Shown here one piece after another: positions 49,357-58,220 of a DNA stretch of 64,000 nucleotides. The DNA is taken from NCBI RefSeq assembly GCF_021117425.1, contig NZ_CP088298.1, positions 2,356,001 to 2,420,000 on the forward strand, given 5' to 3'. Origin of the DNA: Brevibacterium zhoupengii. GTDB lineage: Bacteria > Actinomycetota > Actinomycetes > Actinomycetales > Brevibacteriaceae. A program made the position numbers and the translations under genes. Within the stretch, counting starts at the first letter, position 1. Each line of letters opens with the position of its first letter. Below the pieces are notes generated by a model. The model worked only from the letters and a program-made list of their open reading frames with translations. It made no database searches and was not told the origin of the DNA.

Positions 49357-52300
49357 TCAGCGGAAGTTGCGGGCCTTGGTCGGCAGCTGCACCTCGAGCG
49401 GGATGAGCTTGTGCGCGTAGAGGCTCACGACCTCTCCTCCGCGTTGGATCAGCCCGGTGACCACGAGTGCGTTGCGTGAGGTCGCGATCGGCCTGAACCT
49501 CTTCATCAGCCCAGCCGTGGCCACGACATTGAGCATCCCGAACTCGTCCTCGAGGTTGATGAATGTGATTCCCGAAGCGGTGGCCGGGCGCTGTCGGTGG
49601 GTGACGATGGCGGCCACCGTCATCCGAGTCCCGTCCGCGGCCGCAGCGGCATCAGCAGTCGAGGCATAGCCGCGTTCGATCAGGGACGCTCGCAGGATCT
49701 CGGTCGGGTATCCGTCGACGGTGATCCCAGTGGAGAAGAGTTCTGCCAGGGTCGTATCGAAGGCATCCATGGTCGGCAGGGTCGGCGCCGAGGAGATCGT
49801 GGCGGTTCCCGGCAACACACCCGGGTGTGCTCCCGCGACGCCACCGGCCAGCCACAGCGCCTGCCTGCGATCGAGGTCGAAGCAGCTCAGCGCCCCCGCG
49901 GTCGCGAGTCCCTCGAGGCCCTGTTTGCCGATCCCGGTGCGCTCGGCTAAGTCCGTCACCGAGGTGAATGGTGCCTTCGCGCGTTCGGTCACGATCACCT
50001 CGGCGAAGGAACCGACATGAGACACCGAGTCCAATCCCAGCCGGATACCGAACTCGCCGAAGTCTCCGGTGCCATCGGGGCCGAGTCGTTCCAGGTCGCT
50101 GCCGGCCATCGAGTGGCGGATGTCCACGGGCAGGATTCTCACCCCGTGTCGGCGGGCGTCGGCGACGAGTGACTGCGGCGAGTAGAAGCCCATCGGCTGG
50201 CTGCGCAGCAGGCCGACGGTGAATGCCGCATGGTGGTGGTATTTGAACCAGGCCGACTGGTAGACGAGGTTGGCGAAGCTGATCGCGTGGGATTCGGGGA
50301 ACCCGTAGTTCGCGAACGCGGCGATCGTGGAGAAGATGGACTCCGCGGTCTCCTCGTCGACTCCGTTGGCGGCGGCACCGGCCTGGAACTTCTGGGCCAG
50401 CTCGGCCATCCGCTTCTCTGACCGTCGCGATCCCATCGCCTGCCGCAGCTGGTCGGCATCAGCCCCGGTGAAGCCGCCGACGTCGATGGCCATCTGCATC
50501 AGCTGCTCCTGGAACAGCGGCACCCCGTAGGTCTTGGCCAGGGATTTGCGCAGCAGCGGGTGAAGGTACTCGACCTTGTCCAGGCCCTGCCGTCTGCGGA
50601 TGTAGGGGTGGACGGAACCGCCCTGGATGGGGCCGGGCCGAATGAGGGCGACCTGGACGGCGAGATCATAGAACGTCTCCGGGCGCAGGCGGGGCAGGGT
50701 CGCCAGCTGAGCCCGTGATTCGACCTGGAAGACGCCCACCGCATCGGCCTTCTGCAGCATCGTGTAGACGGCTTCGTCCTCGTCGTCGATGTGGGCGCGT
50801 TCGATGAGCTCGCCTGTGTGCCGGTGGACCTGGTCGACCATCTCGTGGAGTGCGGTGAGCATGCCCAGCCCCAACAGGTCGAACTTCACCAGGTCCATGG
50901 CGGCACAGTCGTCCTTGTCCCATTGGACGACGGTGCGATGGCCCATCGTGGCCTTCTCGATCGGAACGACCTCACCGATGGGACGATCGGCGAGGATCAT
51001 GCCACCGGAGTGGATGCCCAGGTGACGGGGTGAGCCAAGCAGGTCGTCCGCGATCCTGAGCACAGGCGCGGGGACCGGGGAATCCTCAGCCTCGGGCAGG
51101 GTCGACCAACGGTTGCTGGCCTTTGAGAACGCATCCTGCTGACCCGGTTCGTAGCCGAGGCTGAAGGCCGCGTCACGGATGGCCGATTTCGCCCGGTAGG
51201 TGATGACGTTGGCGACCTGGGCAGCCCGCTCGCGGCCGAAATGGTCGTAGACGTATTGGATGACCTCTTCGCGCCTGCCCGATTCGATGTCGATGTCGAT
51301 GTCCGGATAGCCCTTGCGATCCGGTGAGAGGAAGCGGTCGAAGAGGAGTTCGTGCTTGACCGCGTCGACGGCGGTGATATCGAGGACATAGCAGACTGCG
51401 GAGTTCGCCGCCGAGCCTCTCCCCTGGCAGAAGATGGCCAGCCGATGGCAGAACTCGGTGATGTCGTAGACGATGAGGAAGTATCCGCAGAATCCCAGTT
51501 CTGCGATCATGTTCATCTCCCGATCCAGCTGGGCCCAGGCCTTCGGGTTCTCTGCTCGGGTCCCGTAGCGCCTGGCGCCGCGATCTTCGATGAGCTCACG
51601 CAGGTATTCCTCGGCCCCACGGTCATCGGGCATCGGTGCGCGCGGCAGATCCGGGCGGGCGGAGTTCAGGACGAAGGAGCATTCCCGGCCGATGGCCACC
51701 GCGTTCTCCAACGCCTGGCGCGGGAAGCGTGCCGCCATCTCCTCCCCCGTGTGGATCCGAGCGTTCGCCGTCGCCGGCAGCCACCCGGCCAGCTCGTCGA
51801 GGGACAGCCGAGACCTCACCGAGGCCCGCACCTGGGCTGACTTCCACTGCGCCCGGGTGGCGAAGTGGACGCTGTTGCTGGCCACGATCGGCAGGTGGGT
51901 GCGCTGAGCGAGTTCGCCGAGGTGGCGCAGCCGTTCATCGTCATCCGGAGTCCCATCCCGGCTGAGTTCAACTGCGAGACGATCGGCTCCGAAGAGCGCG
52001 ATGAGTCTGTGCAGGGCACCGAGTCCCCCGTCGGGATCATTCAGGGCTCGACGCAGAGGGCCTTTGCGGCAGCCGGTGAGAATCATCCAGTCCCCGCTCA
52101 TCGCCGCCAGTTCTTCGAGGCCGAACACCGGTCGGTTCTTCTCCCCCGCTAAGTTGGCCTCGGTGATGGCCATCGAGAGTCGGTGGTATCCCTCGACTCC
52201 ACGGGCAAGGATCAGAAGGTGGGTGGCATCGGGATCGGTCTGGCCGGGGATCTTCTCCTCCAAGCCCACGGACAGCTCAGCACCGAAGACGGTGGGCAGG

Positions 52301-52725
52301 CCCACCTCGGCGGCGGCATGGGCGAACCGCACCGCACCGTAGAGACCGTTGTGATCGGTCAGCGCCAAAGACGTCAGCCCCGCGGCCGCGCCTGCGGCCA
52401 CGAGGTCTTCGGGGTCGGAGGCTCCATCGAGGAAGCTGAACTGGGAATGCACGTGCAGCTCCGCCCACTCGACGCTCGAGGTACGCAGGATGGGGCCTTG
52501 ACCCGGCCCCGAATAGCGACTGGCACCGTCGGAGCCGCCGGGTCCCACTGAGACCTGATGCCGGTCGGGGCGGGAGAAGGCGGGCGCGTCGGATCCGTCG
52601 GCGTGTTCGTCAACCGATTGCCTGTTGACCGTCTGCCTGTCGGTGACCTGTTTGCGCTTGGCCTGTTTGCTCTCCAGCCGCTGGGCCAGCTGGGACCAGG
52701 GGGTGCGCGGATTCGAAAAGCCCAT
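49357..52725 (-). CDS. dnaE2: Error-prone DNA polymerase DnaE2 (ImuC)
   Basis: The 1122-residue C-family polymerase has an N-terminal PHP domain (AELHVHSQFSFLDGASDPEDLV), catalytic acids in GYPDIDIDIESGRR, fingers with GVFQVESRAQLATLPRLRP and QEQLMQMAIDVGGFTGADADQLRQAMG, a helix-hairpin-helix and a C-terminal OB fold (GITFINLEDEFGMLNVV). It lacks the beta-clamp tail of DnaE1 and ends KARNFR. It performs translesion synthesis with ImuB and ImuA'. It starts 19 bases after imuB. Confidence 0.95.
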   Translation of the reverse strand: MGFSNPRTPWSQLAQRLESKQAKRKQVTDRQTVNRQSVDEHADGSDAPAFSRPDRHQVSVGPGGSDGASRYSGPGQGPILRTSSVEWAELHVHSQFSFLDGASDPEDLVAAGAAAGLTSLALTDHNGLYGAVRFAHAAAEVGLPTVFGAELSVGLEEKIPGQTDPDATHLLILARGVEGYHRLSMAITEANLAGEKNRPVFGLEELAAMSGDWMILTGCRKGPLRRALNDPDGGLGALHRLIALFGADRLAVELSRDGTPDDDERLRHLGELAQRTHLPIVASNSVHFATRAQWKSAQVRASVRSRLSLDELAGWLPATANARIHTGEEMAARFPRQALENAVAIGRECSFVLNSARPDLPRAPMPDDRGAEEYLRELIEDRGARRYGTRAENPKAWAQLDREMNMIAELGFCGYFLIVYDITEFCHRLAIFCQGRGSAANSAVCYVLDITAVDAVKHELLFDRFLSPDRKGYPDIDIDIESGRREEVIQYVYDHFGRERAAQVANVITYRAKSAIRDAAFSLGYEPGQQDAFSKASNRWSTLPEAEDSPVPAPVLRIADDLLGSPRHLGIHSGGMILADRPIGEVVPIEKATMGHRTVVQWDKDDCAAMDLVKFDLLGLGMLTALHEMVDQVHRHTGELIERAHIDDEDEAVYTMLQKADAVGVFQVESRAQLATLPRLRPETFYDLAVQVALIRPGPIQGGSVHPYIRRRQGLDKVEYLHPLLRKSLAKTYGVPLFQEQLMQMAIDVGGFTGADADQLRQAMGSRRSEKRMAELAQKFQAGAAANGVDEETAESIFSTIAAFANYGFPESHAISFANLVYQSAWFKYHHHAAFTVGLLRSQPMGFYSPQSLVADARRHGVRILPVDIRHSMAGSDLERLGPDGTGDFGEFGIRLGLDSVSHVGSFAEVIVTERAKAPFTSVTDLAERTGIGKQGLEGLATAGALSCFDLDRRQALWLAGGVAGAHPGVLPGTATISSAPTLPTMDAFDTTLAELFSTGITVDGYPTEILRASLIERGYASTADAAAAADGTRMTVAAIVTHRQRPATASGITFINLEDEFGMLNVVATAGLMKRFRPIATSRNALVVTGLIQRGGEVVSLYAHKLIPLEVQLPTKARNFR

Positions 52726-52744
52726 CAGCGGTTCAGCTCCCTCA

Positions 52745-54484
52745 TCAGCGGTACCGGCCGGTGATGTACCACTGGCCGTTCTCTTTGCTCAGCAGCAGTG
52801 CCTGCCCCGAATCGGTGACGACCTGCAGACGGGTCCGATAGGTGGCTTTCGCCGGATCCCACCAACCGGATTCCACAGGCCAGGAGCCCGAATAGTCAAC
52901 GATTGTCTCGGTGGCTCCGGTCGGAAAGCGGATCGCATACGGTGCCGATTCCAGGCCTGCGGGGCGAGCCCCCACCGAGCGACCTCCCACGGCAAGCACA
53001 TCGACGGGCAGGTTCTCAACCGTCGTCGGTCGGGGTGCGTGCAGTGCCCCCGGCCAGGGTGCCCCGGGGCTGCGCACCGGTGATGCCGCCTGCTGCCACG
53101 GCGTCCACAGGTTCGTTTCGGCCGGATCCCATCCGCCCTGCAGTCCTGGGACCAGAACCGCGTCGGGGCCGAACAGTCCCTGCAGCCGCTCCAGCGTGTG
53201 AGTGACCTGCCCGGTGTTCTCATCGAACAGACTCTTCGTTGCCCCGATGGGGGTGGTCAGCTCCGCGGCCACAAGGCTCAGAGCGATGATGCCCTCCTCG
53301 GAGAAGTCCTCCGGGTCGGGGCCGGGCTCGTCGGGAGCCGGCGTCTCCCTGTCCTGGCTGCTCTTGCTGTCTTTGCGGTTCTTGCGGGAAGGGGCTGAAC
53401 CCTGCTGAGGGGAGGCCGGGCCTTTTCGAGTGCTTCCGGCCAACCATCCTTCTGCCTGCCACCGCAGACGATCGGCGATGGTGTTCTCGTTCATGTCCTC
53501 GATCCGCCAGGTCCGCTTCGAGGACTGCCCCGAGACGGCGATGAGCTCGATCGTGATCTGTGTGCACACGAGTCCTCGGCGGCGCACCGTACTCAGCAGG
53601 TCGGCGGCGAGCTGGCGGGTCAGGAATCCCAAGGTGTCACTGCGGGTCGTCGGCTCGTCCAGACCGAGTTCGACGGTGAGTCGCTCCTCCCGGACATGAT
53701 CGCTCAAGGGTGCCCATTCGACGCCTGTGGCCAGATCGTGAGCGTGTTTGCCCAGCGCCCCGAAACGTGAGTTCACCGCCCGCACGTCGATTCCGGCCAG
53801 ATCTCCCAAGGTACGCAGGCCCAGCTGGGTGAAGGTGTCGATGAGTTCGGTTGCGCCCGCCCCCGCATATTCGAGGGTGCTGATCGGCTGGGCGGCCAAG
53901 AACTCTGCGGTCTCCCCCGGCTCGACTCGCCGCGCCTGCCCCGCGGCGAGGACTGCAGCGAAGACGGTGTCGGCGATGCCGGGGAAGAACTCCCATCCGG
54001 TGGCCGACACCAGCGCGGAGATCAGAGCCTCAACAGCGCTGGGCTCATCGGCATAGCCGTGCTTGAGCGAGTCGAGGGGAATGGCGAGCGTGCCGGGACT
54101 GAGCAGAGTGAACCGTGCCACGAGTTCCTCGAGCGCTCCGACTCCTGCGGAGAAATGTCGGTTGTCTGCCTCCTCGTCCCAGGCCACCGCTTGGGCTTCG
54201 GGACAGCGATATCCGACCGCGCGTTTGTTGTTGCCCAACGCGATTCCGGCGGCACGAGCAGGCGCGTTGGCCGCTACCACCTTGCCCCCGCTGAGCACCG
54301 CCACCGGAGTGCGCGGGCTGAACTCGTGCTCGGTCGCGGCTGCCACGGCGGACCAATCGGGAACGGTGAGAACGAGCGTGCGACGACCCTCGGCGTTCGC
54401 GGCGGCAGGCACGCTGTTCCCAGCTGCTGGGCCGCTGCGCACCGCTGTGGGGCTCTTCCGCCCTGGTGCGGCTTCAGCTGACAC
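52745..54484 (-). CDS. imuB: ImuB, Y-family polymerase-like mutasome subunit
   Basis: The 579-residue protein has the Y-family fold: an N-terminal palm (TLVLTVPDWSAVAAA), ANAPARAAGIALGNNKRAVGYRCPEAQAV, thumb helix-hairpin-helix (LGLRTLGDLAGIDVRAVNSRFG) and a long C-terminal region. The palm lacks the normal pair of catalytic acids, as expected for ImuB, which bridges DnaE2, ImuA' and the sliding clamp. A disordered Ser/Pro/Asp-rich stretch (about 352-395) interrupts the C-terminus. GTG at 54484 overlaps the imuA' stop by 11 bases. Confidence 0.92.
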   Translation of the reverse strand: MSAEAAPGRKSPTAVRSGPAAGNSVPAAANAEGRRTLVLTVPDWSAVAAATEHEFSPRTPVAVLSGGKVVAANAPARAAGIALGNNKRAVGYRCPEAQAVAWDEEADNRHFSAGVGALEELVARFTLLSPGTLAIPLDSLKHGYADEPSAVEALISALVSATGWEFFPGIADTVFAAVLAAGQARRVEPGETAEFLAAQPISTLEYAGAGATELIDTFTQLGLRTLGDLAGIDVRAVNSRFGALGKHAHDLATGVEWAPLSDHVREERLTVELGLDEPTTRSDTLGFLTRQLAADLLSTVRRRGLVCTQITIELIAVSGQSSKRTWRIEDMNENTIADRLRWQAEGWLAGSTRKGPASPQQGSAPSRKNRKDSKSSQDRETPAPDEPGPDPEDFSEEGIIALSLVAAELTTPIGATKSLFDENTGQVTHTLERLQGLFGPDAVLVPGLQGGWDPAETNLWTPWQQAASPVRSPGAPWPGALHAPRPTTVENLPVDVLAVGGRSVGARPAGLESAPYAIRFPTGATETIVDYSGSWPVESGWWDPAKATYRTRLQVVTDSGQALLLSKENGQWYITGRYR

Positions 54485-55154
54485 TGCGGATCACCGGCCG
54501 TTCGAATGTGCCCTCAGCCGAGGTGCGTGGTGGTGCTTCGCTGGGAGTTCCGTCCGGTCCGGGCAGCAGGAACCGGTGGACGCCGGTCTGGGATCGGGCT
54601 TGCACAAGGCAGGACCGGAGACGTCCATGACCGTGTTCCGTGCCCGACCACTGCGTGTCGATGATGGTGATCTGCTCCGTGCTCCCGGGCATCGAGGTCA
54701 GGCTGATGAAGCTGATCTTGCGTTCGCGCACCTTCGCCAGCAGCCGGGCGCGTTCGCCGGCACTGGGCAGAAATCCTGGATCGACGACGAGGACGTCGAA
54801 GGATTCGATGAGGATGGAGGCCACACGCAGCCAGTCTTCGGCCGGGGTGACGAGGTTGACGAAGTGGTCGAGGTCGACACCCAAGTCGGCGATGGATGAC
54901 ACGGCCGGTTCACCGAGTCCGATGCCGGCGCACCATTTCTGTTCTTGGGTTGCCACGGCGATCGTGGCCAGGGCGCAGCTGAGGGATTGGCCTCCGGTCA
55001 GTGTCACGATCTCGCCTCGGGGAAGACCACCTCGGCGGAACATCGGCGCCAGCACCGGGTCCACGGGACGAGGGGCGAGCCCATCGAACAGAGCAGCAGC
55101 CGTGGAGATACCCATCTCCCGGCTGAGCTGTTCAACGAGTGGCACTGCAGACAT
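54474..55154 (-). CDS. imuA': ImuA', RecA-like mutasome accessory protein
   Basis: The 226-residue protein has a RecA-like core whose nucleotide-binding loop is degenerate (EIVTLTGGQSLSCALATIAV lacks the Walker A Lys). The VDLDHFVNLVTPAEDWLRVASILIESFDVLVVDP segment corresponds to the Walker B region. It pairs with ImuB in the mutasome. The ATG at 55154 matches a leaderless start from the promoter at 55162-55190; ATG at 55163 lies within the -10 region and is less likely. Confidence 0.88.
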   Translation of the reverse strand: MSAVPLVEQLSREMGISTAAALFDGLAPRPVDPVLAPMFRRGGLPRGEIVTLTGGQSLSCALATIAVATQEQKWCAGIGLGEPAVSSIADLGVDLDHFVNLVTPAEDWLRVASILIESFDVLVVDPGFLPSAGERARLLAKVRERKISFISLTSMPGSTEQITIIDTQWSGTEHGHGRLRSCLVQARSQTGVHRFLLPGPDGTPSEAPPRTSAEGTFERPVIRSVS

Positions 55155-55161
55155 GACATCC

Positions 55162-55190
55162 ATTATCGAACTAGTGTTCTAAATAGGCAA
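55162..55190 (-). promoter_or_regulatory. Housekeeping promoter of imuA'-imuB-dnaE2
   Basis: On the minus strand TTGCCT (55190-55185), exactly 17 bases, then GATAAT (55167-55162). The predicted start is about 55155, next to the ATG at 55154. The LexA box overlaps the spacer and -10. Confidence 0.7.
55166..55181 (-). promoter_or_regulatory. LexA-binding SOS box
   Basis: TCGAAC-TAGT-GTTCTA (55166-55181, plus strand) matches the actinobacterial SOS box TCGAAC-N4-GTTCGA except at one position of the right arm. It lies inside the imuA' promoter, so LexA would block RNA polymerase directly. Confidence 0.8.
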
Positions 55191-55531
55191 GATCTACGCG
55201 GCCGTATTGTCCGCCCGGGCGTGTCGCCATTCCGCCTCAAACGGATCGGCAGGCGTCTTCTTCATCATGGTTCTCGCCCTTCTTCTTCGGCCTTCACCGC
55301 CGTTCGGTCCGGGAGTCCCCCTGACCTCGAACCGTGCCTTCATCATACGAGGAGCCACTGACACGTGATCGGAATCATCATGTGCGAGAGAAGACTTTCA
55401 ATCCACTTCATTCTATTTTGTTTCGTCTGCTAAATATCCCAGTTCGATATGATTGGAATCTCACGCACACAGGCGTCCCCGCGGGGACGCTCCGCGCTCG
55501 ACCCGGACCGCCTCGGCGGTAGGCTGAGCGC
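55191..55531. other. Gene-poor gap upstream of imuA' with a possible 24-codon open frame
   Basis: These 341 bases hold no recognised gene. On the minus strand an ATG at 55268 opens 24 codons ending in TAG at 55194, with AGGGCGAG upstream; it overlaps by ATGA the end of another 25-codon frame starting at 55342/55345. Whether either is translated is unclear. The segment 55380-55465 is AT-rich, and a PafBC-type promoter lies at 55341-55363. Confidence 0.4.
55341..55363 (-). promoter_or_regulatory. PafBC-type promoter upstream of the imuA' leader
   Basis: On the minus strand GTGTCAGTG (55363-55355), eight bases, then TATGAT (55346-55341) fits tTGTCRgtg-N8-TAnnnT at all strong positions. Transcription would start near 55334 and run through the short open frame into imuA'. 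Confidence 0.6.
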
Positions 55532-56266
55532 ATGAGCGATGGGACCAACGAGACCACACGCCCGGCTCGGACAGGCTCGCGGAATCAGGCCGAGGCGGCA
55601 GCCAGAGAGTCAGCGACCCGGGCCTCCTATGATGCGATCGCGGAGACGTACACGGACTGGATCTCTGCCGAACTCACGGCGAAGCCGCATGATCGTGCGG
55701 TCCTCGGCGCCTTCTCCGAACTCGTGCTCTCCACGGGACATTCCGAGACCCTTGAGATCGGATGCGGCCCGGGACGGATCACGGCCTTCCTTGCCGCCCT
55801 GGGGCTGAGCTCCTCGGGCCTCGACCTCTCCCCCGCGATGATCGCCCAGGCATCTCGGCTCTACCCGAATCTTGAGTTCACCACCGGGTCGATGACCGCG
55901 CTGCCCAACCTCGACAACAGCGTCTCCGGACTCGTCGCCTGGTATTCCATCATCCATGTTCCCGATGAGTCCCTGCACACCGTATTCGCCGAGGCGGCAC
56001 GAGTGCTGCGTCCGGGAGGGTGGTTCCAGCTGGCCTTCCAGCTCGGCGACCGCGTCGACCATCAGGGCCAGGCCGCCGGCTTCGACGTCGATCTCGACTT
56101 CCACCGCCGGTCGATCGAACAGGTTCTCACGATCGCCGAAGACCATGGGTTCACGCCCGTGGCCCGTCTCGAACGAGAACCCGATCAATCCGGCCAGTTC
56201 CCCGAGTCGACCCGTCAGGGCTATCTGCTCGTTCGCCTCGGGACCACAGCCTCGGACTCGCAGTAG
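55532..56266 (+). CDS. Class I SAM-dependent methyltransferase
   Basis: The 244-residue protein has motif I TLEIGCGPGRITAFLAALG (about 73-91), motif II GLDLSPAMIAQASRLYP, and the post-motifs GLVAWYSIIHVPDESL and EAARVLRPGGWFQLAFQLGD. The closest general group is methyltransferase 11/25 proteins acting on small molecules; the substrate is unknown. It stands alone with 50 bases to the next gene. Confidence 0.88.
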   Translation: MSDGTNETTRPARTGSRNQAEAAARESATRASYDAIAETYTDWISAELTAKPHDRAVLGAFSELVLSTGHSETLEIGCGPGRITAFLAALGLSSSGLDLSPAMIAQASRLYPNLEFTTGSMTALPNLDNSVSGLVAWYSIIHVPDESLHTVFAEAARVLRPGGWFQLAFQLGDRVDHQGQAAGFDVDLDFHRRSIEQVLTIAEDHGFTPVARLEREPDQSGQFPESTRQGYLLVRLGTTASDSQ

Positions 56267-56316
56267 CAAAGCTCATGGACCGGCAAGCGGGCGATCAGTG
56301 ACAAAATGGGTGTCAT

Positions 56317-56781
56317 ATGAACATCGACATCGTCTTCCACACACCCGAGATTCCCGGCAACACCGGCAACGCCATCCGCCTGGCCGCGGTCACGGGTGCC
56401 CACCTCCACCTCGTCGAGCCCTTGGGCTTCGACCTCACCGATGCCAAGCTGCGTCGCGCGGGACTGGACTACCACGACCTGGCCCACGTCACGGTCCATG
56501 CGTCTCTGACGGATCTGTGGAACCACCTCGGCGAGCGTCGGGTCATCGCGTTCACGACCCACACGGATCAGTCCTTCGCCGAGGTGGACTACCGTGACGG
56601 TGATGTCCTCCTGTTCGGTCAGGAGTCGACGGGGCTGCCCGATTCCGTCGTCGACGATGACCACGTGGATCTGTCCGTGCGCATCCCGATGCTGCCGTCG
56701 AGGAGGTCGCTCAATCTTGCCAATTCCGCGTCGATCGCGATCTACGAGGCGTGGCGGCAGCAGGGATACACCGGCGCCTGA
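56317..56781 (+). CDS. trmL: tRNA (cytidine34/uridine34-2'-O)-methyltransferase TrmL
   Basis: The 154-residue SPOUT enzyme methylates the wobble ribose of tRNA-Leu isoacceptors in characterised bacteria. It shows the trefoil-knot motifs HTPEIPGNTGNAIRLAAVTG, LLFGQESTGLPDSVV and RIPMLPSRRSLNLANSASIAIYEAWRQ. It is a minimal single-domain protein of normal length. Confidence 0.93.
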   Translation: MNIDIVFHTPEIPGNTGNAIRLAAVTGAHLHLVEPLGFDLTDAKLRRAGLDYHDLAHVTVHASLTDLWNHLGERRVIAFTTHTDQSFAEVDYRDGDVLLFGQESTGLPDSVVDDDHVDLSVRIPMLPSRRSLNLANSASIAIYEAWRQQGYTGA

Positions 56782-56826
56782 ACGCGCGTAGACTTCTGCC
56801 CGACAGCAATTCCCGAAAGGACCACC

Positions 56827-57651
56827 ATGACCTCCAAAGTGCTCACGATCGCCGGTTCCGACGTCTCCGGCGGAGCAGGACTCGAAGCCGATCTGAAGAT
56901 GTTCGAAGAATACGGCGCATTCGGCACCGCCGCTGTAACCTGCATCGTCACCTTCGACCCGAATGACGGCTTCAGCCACGTCATCGAATTCATCGACCCC
57001 GAGGTTGTGACCAGGCAGCTCGAATCGACGCTGGCCGTGCACAAGTTCGATGCGATCAAGTCGGGCATGCTCGGGTCCGTGGAGAACGCTCTCGTTCTGG
57101 CTCAGAAGCTGAAGACCAATGAGCTGCCCTATGTCTTCGACCCCGTCCTCGTGTGCAAGGGTGCGGGCACAATGGTCGACCTCAAGGATCTCTTCGTCGA
57201 CAACCTCGTGCCTTTGGCCACCGTCATCACCCCGAACCTCGAAGAGGCCGCCACGTTGGCCGGACTCGACCCGATCGATTCGGTTGAGGGCATGGTCGAG
57301 GCCGCGGAGATCATCCACGGCCAGGGTGCGAAGAACGTCGTCGTCAAGGGTGGTGCACGTCTGGCCGGTGAGGATGCCATCGACATCGTCTTCGATGGTG
57401 AGAGCGTCACGACGCTGCGCTCACGCAAGGTCAATGAGAAACTCGTCAATGGAGCAGGCTGCTCCTTCGCCTCATCCATCGCCGCTGGCATCGCCACCGG
57501 TCTGAGCATCCGGGACGCGGTCGTCTCGGCGAAGGAGAAGGTCGCTCACGGCATCGCGAACTGCCTCGACAACGCCACCGGCGTGGCCTCACTGTTCCAC
57601 CCCGCGGCACGCACCCAGCCCTCACCCGAGGTCCGCGTCACGGTGGACTGA
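56827..57651 (+). CDS. pdxK: Pyridoxal/pyridoxamine kinase of the ThiD-like type
   Basis: The 274-residue ribokinase-fold enzyme begins VLTIAGSDVSGGAGLEADLKMFEEYGAFGTAAVTCIVTFDP and contains the late motif VNGAGCSFASSIAAGIATG. A Cys in GAGC, instead of the GTGD found in ThiD, marks Bacillus-type PdxK. It would phosphorylate pyridoxal, pyridoxine or related vitamers to supply PLP. A hydroxymethylpyrimidine kinase role cannot be ruled out. CGAAAGGACCACC precedes the ATG. Confidence 0.85.
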   Translation: MTSKVLTIAGSDVSGGAGLEADLKMFEEYGAFGTAAVTCIVTFDPNDGFSHVIEFIDPEVVTRQLESTLAVHKFDAIKSGMLGSVENALVLAQKLKTNELPYVFDPVLVCKGAGTMVDLKDLFVDNLVPLATVITPNLEEAATLAGLDPIDSVEGMVEAAEIIHGQGAKNVVVKGGARLAGEDAIDIVFDGESVTTLRSRKVNEKLVNGAGCSFASSIAAGIATGLSIRDAVVSAKEKVAHGIANCLDNATGVASLFHPAARTQPSPEVRVTVD

Positions 57652-57697
57652 CCCGAGCGCCTGAACCAGAGCGTCTCGACCAGCAGGAGACAAAGAG

Positions 57698-57731
57698 CTG
57701 CCCCGCACACCAGCTCAGATGTGCGGGGCAG
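57698..57731. terminator. Bidirectional terminator between pdxK and rpmE2
   Basis: CTGCCCCGCACA and TGTGCGGGGCAG form a perfect 12-bp stem with a 10-base loop, between convergent genes. Confidence 0.8.
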
Positions 57732-57789
57732 TTCGCATGAGTCATGCGTGACGGTCGGAACCGTCTGGTCGGTCGAAACCGACAGGGGG

Positions 57790-58044
57790 TCAGCGCTTGC
57801 CGAAGCCCTTGTAGCGATCCTTGAACTTCTCGACGCGGCCTGCGGAGTCGAGGATGCGCTGCTTTCCGGTGTAGAACGGGTGCGATGCGCTCGAGATCTC
57901 AACGTCGATGACTGGGTAGGTGTTGCCATCTTCCCACTCGATCGTCTTGTCGCTCTTCGCGGTCGAGCGGGTGAGGATCTTGGTTCCCGACGACAGATCG
58001 TTGAACACGATCGGTGCGTATTCCGGGTGGATGTCCTTTTTCAT
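57790..58044 (-). CDS. rpmE2: 50S ribosomal protein L31 type B
   Basis: The 84-residue protein is the zinc-independent L31 paralogue. It reads [16 protein letters not shown] and [34 protein letters not shown], and contains no cysteine, unlike zinc-binding L31. Such forms replace L31 when zinc is scarce and are often Zur-regulated, but I see no clear Zur box upstream. AAAGGTA precedes the ATG at 58044. Confidence 0.94.
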   Translation of the reverse strand: MKKDIHPEYAPIVFNDLSSGTKILTRSTAKSDKTIEWEDGNTYPVIDVEISSASHPFYTGKQRILDSAGRVEKFKDRYKGFGKR

Positions 58045-58220
58045 ATTCTTACCTTTGCTGAATCCGCTCAGGCGCCTGGTATGGGTCGACCCATCCGCCA
58101 GTGCCCGAATTCGTCTGCTGGACACGCTCCGTACCGTAGGAACCGGACACGAAGCGACAGTCCAGTCTATCTGATGGACCGGCCCAAAGCGATTCCCGCA
58201 CCGTCTCCTAAACTGTGGCC

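Noticed and set aside
56221..57318. 365-codon minus-strand open frame across trmL and pdxK
   Set aside because: Antisense shadow covering two well-supported genes.
58045..58140. Zur box upstream of rpmE2
   Set aside because: No palindrome like TGAAAATNATTTTCA is visible.
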